Assembly (NCBI GenBank): GCA_037176885.1
Contig: JAWWNJ010000063.1
Span: forward strand, 1,240,001-1,304,000
Direction of reading: 5' to 3'
Origin: Favolaschia claudopus
Taxonomy: Eukaryota > Basidiomycota > Agaricomycetes > Agaricales > Mycenaceae
DNA: 64,000 bases
The position numbers and the translations under genes were made by a program. Positions 55,797 to 64,000 of this stretch are shown piece after piece (position 1 is the stretch's first letter; each line of letters begins with the position of its first letter). The notes under the pieces were generated by a model. It was given only the letters and a program-made list of their open reading frames with translations, did no database searches and was not told where the DNA came from.

Positions 55797-57537
55797 GGTG
55801 GATTGGGACGAAGTTCGATCTTACGTCTACCCAATCGGATTGGTTATTTGATGGTCCGGCTCAACCCGTTCTTGATGATGGGCTCGTCCGGAAAAAAAAG
55901 GTCTTTTCGGTGAGGGAATCAAGAGGTGGTCGTCCGAGTAAATCCGGATATCATGCTCTTGTCGGCCGAGTAGCCCCGAACTCTGTAACTCCCCAATAGC
56001 TGCGCCAATCGTGACCAAAACCAGCTAACCCTCCCCATTTTCGCTCCTTCCGAATCTGACTATGTAATTTTCTTGGAGGGAAACGCTCAAATACGGACGC
56101 AAAGCCAAAATTGATTCACTTCCATTTTGGGAGTACCTTTTGATGTGAGCCTTCCAAAGGCCGTAGCAAGGGTCAGGTGGCCGCGGTAGTGTCCTCTACC
56201 CTCCCATAACTGGGTCCTAGCTATCCGCTGGCATTTTCCCCAGAATTCTCCGATCACGAACCATGAAGTTATAGCCATATTTTGCATTGTTCCGGCCCCC
56301 GTTTTACGACGCAGGAGCCAAAAAATAAATTTCCTCAGGAACCATGTTCTGTTGTCCAAAACCTTCGAAACAGAGCATGATATCATTTTCTGTTCTTGCG
56401 ACCTCCTCTTGGAGGGAAGCGCCAGATAGCTTGCTACTTCAGTGTCTCGAAGATATGGAATTACACTGAACAGCATAATGAACAGAGAAATATCAAAGAA
56501 CAATCGCGCACAAAAACCTTCTTGGAATACTGTCATTGAGTTGACACGCAAGCACGGTACAAGTAACCTATAACCCTTCGGTGAGCAGCTACGAATTTTA
56601 ACTACCTCAGATTCCGAACTGATACGCATCAGAAACTTCGAATTCGCGCTTGGTCCGTGGAAGCAAAACGGCGTTTCCCAATACGGACGTGGCTGTGTAA
56701 CTTCGCGATATCGTCTCAATTAGGAAATTTCAGACTTCACCACGAAAGTCATGACGGGCGCTCAAGCTCAAGACAAACATAAGACCGCACGTGTCTCTCG
56801 CTTCTGCAGAGTAGCCGGGCCTTGCCTTATTCAGGGCTAGTTTCTTTCATTCGTTTTCTTGTTTCCTCTTGATACTTCGCGTTCGCGGACTCTCAAGCAA
56901 CCACCCAAGCCAAAGTCGAGACTCGCATACTATCAATTTGTTTTGGGGCGACTATAAGGCTCACAAAATTTTAGATCCAAGGTCACAGTCTCCTCCTCAC
57001 CGCGGAGTGTGGCGACGCGTTCGGTAAATTTCTTCTCTTCTCTCCGTTTTATTAGATTTGCCGCTCAAGCGCGATTTGGTTTGCCCGCCCGTAGCTGAGC
57101 GCTGAGGTGTTGCTGGGGACTGCATTTTCTGGAGTTACTTGGGTACCTTCTCGTTATTCTTGGTCGCCTGCTCATCTTCTCAGAGCCGCGCAAAGCGTGA
57201 GCCTGCCAGCTTGAGACGCTCGGCCAACCAATAGCACGTTAACTCGCAGGGTTTGCCTTTTATTTCTCTTCTGTATTTACGTGCCACGTACTTGCACCCA
57301 CTGCCTCGCCCAGTCGTTGAATATATTTGACGTTTGATTTTCCTCCTGCCTTTTGCTTCCCGAATGACTGGAATAAATGAGAAGGACGACAATTCTCCCA
57401 GACTAAATTTCTATTGAAAGGATTATCCGTGTATCGTAACGCCATGACAAAATAATGGTACAAGTTCAAGGTTGATTGTGGTTCGTCGGCAAAGTCCGGT
57501 AAGCCCGGCCCTAAAGCCGAAGCTTACAACAAACAAC
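55797..57537. other. Gene-poor region of 1.7 kb, possible decayed element
   Basis: The longest stretch without a supported gene. A 210-codon minus-strand frame (56087-56719) has no recognised domain and no start or splice context, and its composition is shadow-like. No terminal repeats or transposase motifs are visible by eye. The last part is the RED promoter. Confidence 0.4.
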
Positions 57538-59126
57538 ATGGACCAGGTTGGTTAGATTCTACCACAACTCCTCGCACTTTTATCGAAAGCCGTTTCAGGA
57601 TTCCTTTCGGCGTTTACTCGAGTCTGGCTCCGGGAAGAGCAAGCAATCTAAATCGCGCGGGTCCTTTCTAGCGTCCAGCAGCGGCGCTGCAGGTTCTGCG
57701 TACGTTCGGTTACTCACTCTCGAGGTATTGCCTGTAACAAGAAACGCGGTACACTCAGGCGAAAGACCATCGATGCTTCTGAACCCGCTTTCAAGCCTCG
57801 AAAGGTGAAGAAGTCGGAAGGAAAATATCGCGATAGAGCTGCAGAGAGAAGAGTTGGGGAGGGCAATGATTACGCGCAGGTACGTTCTTGGCTTTCTTCA
57901 ATGACTCTCGCTGACTTTTTGTCTCTTCCGAAGATTGAAGCCGTCCTCGATGATTTCGAAAAACGGCTTGAGAATAAAAGCGCGGTATGTATATTTCGTC
58001 TTCGTGAACGCTACAGGCTACAATATTGCTTTCAGACCGATGACCAGCGTCAGTACTTAGGCGGAGACAGCGAACATTCAATTCTTGTCAAAGGTCTGGA
58101 CCATGCGCTGCTCGAACAAAATAAAGCCAAGGCGTCACTGTCTACTGTTGATGATGATTCACTGGAACTAGCATTCAACGAGTCTGTATCTAGTGTCCCC
58201 AAGAAGCGAACTCGAGAGGACATCATTCGTGAGCTGAAGGAGAAGAAGGGTAACACACCGAGCGCTCCCGCGAACGACGAGGCCCTTGAGGTTGCGAAGC
58301 AACAGGGGAAGTTCAAACCTATTGGGTTCAAGCCTATAGGAAGGGAGGACGACAAGCCGAAGAAAAAGAAATCGAAAGCGGACGGAGGGGACGGGGAGAG
58401 AAAGAAGAAGAAGAGGAAAGTCGATTCCACGGCGGAATCCGACGCTGGCAAAGCCGAAGCAATGGCCGAGACTTCGCCTGCCACCGTACCACTTTCCAAT
58501 TCTGCTGCATCCGTTCCTGCTGCCTCATCCTCAAACCTGCCACCCGAAGAAGAAGATATAGCGGACGATTTCGATATATTCGCCGGCGTCGAGACATATG
58601 ATGGTCTAGATCTCGGGGACGATGACGACGACGAGGAGGCCCCTCCAAGAAAACCAGATACCAATGAGCTGGAAGAAGGCGAGGAACGGACTGTTCCGCG
58701 GAAGTGGTTCGAGGAAGAGGAACCAAAACCAGCCGCATCCTCTTCCAAATTACCGCTCCCACCACCTCCCCCTCCTCCCGACAAACCTCCCTCTCGACCC
58801 ATCGAAGAAGACGAGGAAGAAGAAGCAGAACAAATGCGTCTCGTCCCCCTCGCAAGTTCTGCGCTGCCTTCCATTAAAGACCTTCTCGCCATGGATGCTG
58901 CCGCCAATCCCGCCAACAAGTGGAAAAAGAAACAAAAGAAGAAAGGGCAGGGCAAGTCAGATGGAGACGGCGAAGATGAAGCTCCAAAGAAAAAAGTGAG
59001 CACGGAAGCCAAGGTCGAGAGAGATTACAAGCGGTTCGTATCTGCCTTTCTCGCAATGTCCTTGCTCCATCGCTTACACGCTTGTAAACTAGGCTCAAAA
59101 ACTATACGGATAAAAAGGGTCAATGA
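57538..59126 (+). CDS. RED/IK-like splicing factor
   Basis: Component of the activated spliceosome (B complex) in animals and fungi. Six exons read MDQ-DSFRRLLESGSGKSKQS, then KRGTLRRKTIDASEPAFKPR, the family core SEGKYRDRAAERRVGEGNDY then AQIEAVLDDFEKRLENK, and QRQYLGGDSEHSILVKGLDH followed by ALLEQNKAK. These are the RED N-terminal domain hallmarks (YRDRAAERR, NDY, YLGGD-EH-LVKGLD). Acidic, Lys-rich and Pro-rich linkers follow, with KPIGFKPIG, EEEDIADDFDIFAGV and PPRKPDTNELEEGEE. The last intron (GTTCGT to ACTAG) joins RDYKR to LKNYTDKKGQ and the stop at 59124-59126. The central repeat region of animal RED (RED/RER dipeptides) is missing, as in other fungi. It is convergent with ZW10, only 60 bp apart. 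Confidence 0.86.
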
Positions 59127-59185
59127 GATGCCATGTATTTTACTTGCTGTGAGAAATTCCGCATATAATTGCTAGGTAAATGAGA

Positions 59186-62100
59186 TTATTGACGCGCAGC
59201 TGTAAGTTTGTTTATGGTGTTCGTCCGTAGCGGCGTGTCAGCGAACAGAGCTCGCACTAAGCGTACAAGTTCGTCGACCTCGAAATCGACCAACGCGCCA
59301 CTGTCGAAGAGGTAGGATATATCCACCATTGACGCTTCCTATTAAGCGCAGAGGACTTGAGCTTTATAATAATAGATTCGCGAAATACGCACCAGCAATT
59401 CGGACATGTATGAAAACTTCAGCCAGCAGGGGACGTAAGCCAGCACGAACGGTTCCTGGGGGTATATTCAGTCCATGTCTCGGCGACGAAAAACAAGTAT
59501 CACTTGATTTGCATCCTCGATGAAGAGCGCTTCCAAAGCATGTACAATTCGGCAGAGCTCGCTCAATCTGTGCGATTCAACCTCCGTAATGTCAGGTAAG
59601 GCCAATATATCTTGCACGACTTGAGAAAGGGCAGCATCTGCCACCATCCCGACGGCGACGTAGTACTTGCTTTTATTCAAGATGCCCTAGGCCGACAGAC
59701 AGTAAGGAATGAAACAGACTAAAGGGCGTGTGGCGCCAACCTTCCATTGCTGTGCGAGACGTTTGATTTCTTGCACGACTCGCGAAAGAGCAGCTTCGCA
59801 TTCGTCGTAACGGTCCTGCTCTGACGTGAAGGTGAATCCTTGAGCACCCTGAGAGATGATGTCTTTTGCAGTCTGTCTCTGCTGTTCCTGTGATACATGT
59901 ACGATATGAGAACGGAAGTCCGAAATTGGGGAAGGAAAACCTACAACTGTGTCCTCAAACCAACTGTCAGCTAAAACTTTGAACCGCGTTCGACACTCAG
60001 CAAGCCTCTCCTTGACAGGTTCCAAATTTCTGCCAGCCGTCGAGGCTTCAATCCGTGCGACCTCCGAGCTCAAATACAAACAGTCGTTTGAGAGCTGCAT
60101 CGGCCCACCAGCAGAGCTTTTGAGCATCGCTGCAAATTTAACGGGATACAGCGCGCGATACAGGTCCAAAATCGAAGTCGCCGACTGCAACAAAACGGTC
60201 CCAGGAGCCAAACTGTGCTCACTCGGAGGTAGTATCTTCGGAGGTAGTATCTTCGATGCAGCAAAGTTCTGACCTTCGGCCAAGACCTCCTCGACGAGAT
60301 GGACGATTTGGCGTAATCGACCTGAGACAAAGTAGGATTCCTTGGGGACGACCATGGGTGCGAGTTTCGGAGGCCGTTTCTCTGGCTGGCGTGGAGGTGA
60401 GGGTGAGGAAGTGGGTTTAGTAGGAGACATAGGAGGAGGCGGGAGGGATGGAGATGGTAGTGGTGAGTCACGGTTGCCGTTTAGATTCTTCTTGCCTTTG
60501 TTGGCGCGTTTCTCTAAACGGGTAGCCATTTTGGGAGATGCCGTCGAGACTGAGGAGCCTTTTAATGCAGAGATGGGCGGTGGATGCGAGTTTTCGACCG
60601 GCTGAGATTGAGCGGGGGGCTCCGCCCATGGGTCGTCCCATGCATTATCCTCTACGGTGTCATCATTCCAGCCCCATGCGTCATCGTCGGGCTTGGCATT
60701 TTCGCCAGCATCCGGCGTTTCCTGTGATTCGGTGGCGGAGGTTGAGGTATCCTCCTCGTCGTCGTCGAAGCCCCATCCATCTTCACCACCATCTACAGGC
60801 TCTGTCTCCGTCGTTTGCAAGGACGGTGAGACTGCTGATTGTTGCTGTTCAGCGTCATCGTCAAAACCCCATCCATCAACTGCCTCGCTCGAGTTCGAGC
60901 TCCCGTTCAAACCCCAAGAAGCGTCGGAATCATCTTCCACTTGAACAGGGACGACCTCGCGCGGCTTGACTTCACCGACCTCGATCTCTACGAGGAACCT
61001 GTCGTCCGCGCTCTCGGGGGCAAGGATAATGAGGCGAGAATCGTCGAGAATGTTCATGCGCCGTTGACGTTCGTAGTGGCCCCCGAGTCCGTCAACCCAT
61101 GCCTTGATTGGCCGGTCCCTCCGGTCGTCCCCGAGCATACCAATGACACACTCTTCTTCAAACGCCACAGCGCGTTGAGACAATGTTATGAATTGCGGAA
61201 GCAGGTCGAAGGAGGATGGTAAGCAGGGATTGAGCAGGTTGGAGAGCACGCTGGTCACGACTGGGCGGCAGAGTGAACCGGCGAAATTCGATGATTCGGA
61301 TGGGGGGAGGAGGGCGATGAAGTGTGTTGACAGGAATTTGAGGGCGGTTGCAACATTGTCGAGTCTCGTAGTTAGATCCTCAGAATTGGGGGGAGACGGG
61401 AAAAGGGACAACATGTTTTGTGCATTTTCGGAGGATATGGTGTGAGATGTTGGCTGTTGCAAAACGTGGTCCACATAATGGCTCATTATATCTCGTCGCA
61501 AGGTCGTCAAGTGGTTTGAGAGAGAAACCGGAGATAAGGATGTTAGTATTTCTGAGAGAGAAAGCACCGTGTCGGATTGTCGAACTAGCCGAGGAAGTCA
61601 GTTTCGGGATACACGCAATAATTATGGGGCAGGCATACCCGCAACCGAGGATGCAACTGTCAGGCACTTTGCAGAGACTTCAACACTTCTGTTATAGGCG
61701 TCGCTCAGTTGCTCTTCTGCCCGAGACTTGGCTGTTTGAAACTTGCGCTTCAATGGCTGTGAGATCAAGCCCGGCAGTGAAGGAGGAATTACCTTGAGAT
61801 CCACCATGATGTTGGTCTGGTTCAGATGGGCTGGGCCAACTTGTAACGAGTGACTGAATGCCTCGCAAGCCTGAATAGCTTGCGGGAGTCGACCCATCTC
61901 CACTAACTCCCTTACGGATTCATATTCCTTCCGACAGCGAAGCAAGTGGGAGAGTGTCTCATGGCGCACAGAGGCAGCAGTAGATTGTTGAGCCAAGGTA
62001 GCGTGGGCTGTGAGGGTCCGAAGGAGAGCGGGAATAAGACCTGTCTACGGAGAACAGTAAGAATACTAACATTTCAAGAAGATATTTCCGATGCACCTCC

Positions 62101-62449
62101 TCGTCGGACAGCGTCCGGTTTAACCCATCGACATTGCTAACCAACGATTGCAAACGCGTTTGAACAGACTTCGATGATTCCAACTGTTGCTGGAATTGGG
62201 GTAAATCGCGGTGTATTCGGTCGTGTATACGGCGCTATGGGTTCCCCGTCATTGAAATTCGTGGCAAATAATTGACGGGTTGAGTACTTCAGTGTTCTGG
62301 ATGGTGTCTTCCAATTCCGTTAACCATGAGGTCGCCAAAGAAGCAGTGAGCGTCTGGGACGTCGCCTGGTCAATTTTCATAAGAATGTCCGACGAAACAT
62401 CTTGAGGATTTGGCCTGCGCGGTAGATGTGCGGGTACGGGAAACGCCAT
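59186..62449 (-). CDS. ZW10 homologue (kinetochore/Golgi tethering subunit)
   Basis: Large protein, about 900 residues. In animals ZW10 works in the RZZ kinetochore complex and in the NRZ/Dsl1 ER tether. The start MAFPVPAHLPRRPNPQDVSS at 62449 precedes a coiled-coil N-terminal domain (ILMKIDQATSQTLTASLATS; SLVSNVDGLNRTLSDEE; YESVRELVEMGRLPQAIQAC). The middle carries long acidic Trp/Asp-rich repeats (WGFDDDAEQQ; WGWNDDTVEDNAWDDPWA), and the C-terminal third matches the ZW10 conserved region: KESYFVSGRLRQIVHLVEEV, GTVLLQSATSILDLYRALYP and QLSNDCLYLSSEVARI. The last exons read YYVAVGMVADAALSQVVQDI and MVDISYLFDSGALVDFEVDE then LVRLVRALFADTPLR. The stop is 59186-59188. I rate the name as likely rather than certain, since ZW10 is poorly conserved. 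Confidence 0.75.
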
Positions 62450-62558
62450 ATATACGGTGCACCGTGTATGGACGTGTAGAGTCTTGGCGTGAAAGCCTAA
62501 TTTGGTGAACAAGTCTCACGCTTGCTTTTCTTCCCTGTACTGCTAGTAGTGTCGCGTT

Positions 62559-63043
62559 ATGCTTGGGACAGTTCTTCTGACGTTTGCAGCAATTACCGTC
62601 CTACATGGTGCGTTCATTTGTCTCTCGTCCTTCAATTGGCTTGACGGGAGAAATAGCTGCATTCTCAACATATGAACGTAGGTCTTTCGAATCGAGATCC
62701 AATTCTTCCCGTTGAACAATGGTGACTACGCAGACCTCTCACACTTGAAGGCTATGGGTCGACCGGAGGGCTCTTTACCCACAGATGTTCGTCTGCACGC
62801 GTCGAAGTTTCGCAAGTATGTATCTCATAGTCTTTGCAGATTATCGTGGAAGCGCTCCTTGCACTCATTTGCGGCACCCTTGGAGCCTCTCTCAACGCAC
62901 CACCGCTGAAGGAAATATCATGGGCTGCTGAGATGCGAAAGCGGAATATAGATGAGATGGACTCGCGTCTAGGATTTGCGAGCTTCGTCAATCGTGGAAG
63001 GAATTTATTCTCTGGCTCGTCATCTCAAACTCAACTGAAGTAA
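62559..63043 (+). CDS. EMC5: ER membrane protein complex subunit 5 (EMC5/MMGT1)
   Basis: Four exons give about 107 residues. The start MLGTVLLTFAAITVLHAAFS is the first helix of EMC5; then TYEHLSHLKAMGRPEGSLPT, and after a 55-nt intron DIIVEALLALICGTLGASLN (second helix) and APPLKEISWAAEMRKRNIDE with the conserved W and K/R, ending MDSRLGFASFVNRGRNLFSG. The protein is part of the EMC insertase in the ER membrane, which helps insert tail-anchored and multi-pass proteins. Length, two helices and the R-x-F-x-S-F-x-N-R-G motif fit the family well. The start is preferred because it places the first helix at the very N-terminus. It is divergent from ZW10 by 109 bp. Confidence 0.88.
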
Positions 63044-64000
63044 TTCTATTTCCTTCGGCGAGAACGGACTCCGCTTCTTACCACAACCGCTACTTTCGGC
63101 TGTCCTACCCGCCGCACGCCAACGCTCCGAAACAAAGGACAACTTGAACCCTGCTTTGCGCGCCGGTTCAATTGTCGCTGTACAGCAGCCACTCTCAGCC
63201 GTATTGAATCATCAAGATTGGAAGTATCTTCGACTCGGCTAGTCGCAAAACGAGGTAATAGGATCCACCCGGGATTTTCTCCACCGCTGCATGGCCTGAG
63301 CGTACGAGAGCCATTCATTGGCTGTCCATTACTTACATTCTGCTTCCTTGCAACTTAGCAGTTCCTTGAACGGGGTACGTTTCATATTCAAAACTCCAAG
63401 TACCTCAGCGCCATAATTTTTGAGTACAGGGAACTGAAATTGAAGTTATGAAGGAGAAGTCGAAGTTTCACGATATACCGACACGGTTGTTGTTGCAGGT
63501 GAGCTCGGACACAGGTGATGTCAACGCCCAACGATCCCAAGGTCGAGTCCGCAGTCCAAGATGCGCGCGAAAGGCTTGCTTTCAGGTCAGGATTGACCTC
63601 ATTGACTCACAGGTTCAGGAATTTGTGCTGAGTGCTTCATTCCCGTGCGTGCACTTCCCTACGGTCTCGATTGAAGAATCTACGTGCGGCAGTTGCCAAC
63701 TGCTCGGAAGCCTCGACGACGGCAGAGGGATTCTGGTCCACCTCACAAGAAAAACAGACGGCAGAGCACAACACAGATTATGCATATGGCCCCAATTTCA
63801 CGGACAAGTTTCGAGCGAGAATTTAGAACGAAAGCACGACCATTTGTGTATCAGTGAGGGCGACGAGGCGCGATGCCAAGTGGATATTAGCTTTGTAGAC
63901 TCTAGCATGGATGTCGTTAGATTATTTTGCAACGACGAAGGTAGAGGTCGAGTTGGATCACCGCAGCGCTGCGGTAGCCATCTAGATTATATGCGCAGTC
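63044..64000 (+). other. Unresolved window end, possible exons of a plus-strand gene
   Basis: Coding-like pieces appear but cannot be joined with confidence: GTEIEVMKEKSKFHDIPTR (about 63427-63499, bounded by AG and GTGAGC), MSTPNDPKVESAVQDARERL (from about 63519), and a frame ending QTAEHNTDYAYGPNFTDKFR (to 63826). A long open plus-strand frame also continues to the window edge. One or two short genes may be present, truncated or not. I cannot identify a family. Confidence 0.3.

Noticed and set aside
56087..56719. 210-codon minus-strand open frame
   Set aside because: No domain, no splice or start context, and unusual composition; reported only as part of the gene-poor block.

Overview
The window reads as chromosomal DNA of a filamentous basidiomycete, most likely an Agaricomycete. 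Genes are dense (about 33 in 64 kb, on both strands) and are broken by many GT-AG introns of roughly 45-60 nt, some producing very small exons. The gene content fits: DNMT5-type cytosine methyltransferase, Agaricomycete-style F-box proteins, GH16 and GH54 secreted carbohydrate enzymes, and several orphan proteins with no domain I recognise. I see no bacterial or viral operon structure, no rRNA, no convincing tRNA and no CRISPR array.

Layout. 0-6.3 kb: end of an unidentified gene, an F-box protein, CRIPT, the PTS2 receptor PEX7 and a SIRT4-type sirtuin. 6.7-11.2 kb: two adjacent paralogues carrying one and three copies of an unusual C-C-H-C zinc motif with invariant Tyr and Trp, then the NAD(P)HX dehydratase. 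12-16 kb: a GH16 glucanase, a 478-bp near-perfect fold-back element, and, starting 145 bp after it, a small protein built of five complete Zn(II)2Cys6 clusters plus half of a sixth. 16.3-23.3 kb: one large DNMT5 gene (methyltransferase, zinc finger, SNF2 ATPase interrupted by a charged insert, RING, helicase C) with a PCNA-binding-like motif at its N-terminus. 23.5-31.7 kb: PAP2 lipid phosphatase, RNA polymerase II CTD-interacting protein, PET117 and a KHA1-type K+/H+ antiporter. 32.5-45.3 kb: an orphan, an ankyrin protein, GH54 arabinofuranosidase, an orphan, eIF3i, a second F-box protein, a metallo-beta-lactamase-fold enzyme and an orphan. 46.4-51 kb: two orphans and a CDF zinc transporter, all three with apparent single-base frameshifts. 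51-64 kb: RFC3, ubiquitin-eS31, an SRPBCC-like protein, a 2OG-Fe(II) oxygenase, a 1.7-kb gene-poor stretch, the splicing factor RED/IK, ZW10, EMC5 and an unresolved window end.

The genes do not form one pathway. Most are housekeeping genes in divergent pairs with intergenic gaps of 100-240 bp (PEX7/sirtuin, zinc-finger/NNRD, DNMT5/PAP2, CID/PET117, eIF3i/F-box, RFC3/ubiquitin, ZW10/EMC5), which suggests shared promoters. The least explained items are the five-cluster Zn2Cys6 protein, the paired C-C-H-C finger proteins, and the possible PCNA link of DNMT5. All exon boundaries were read by eye from splice signals and reading frame, so internal borders are approximate unless a sequence reason is given.
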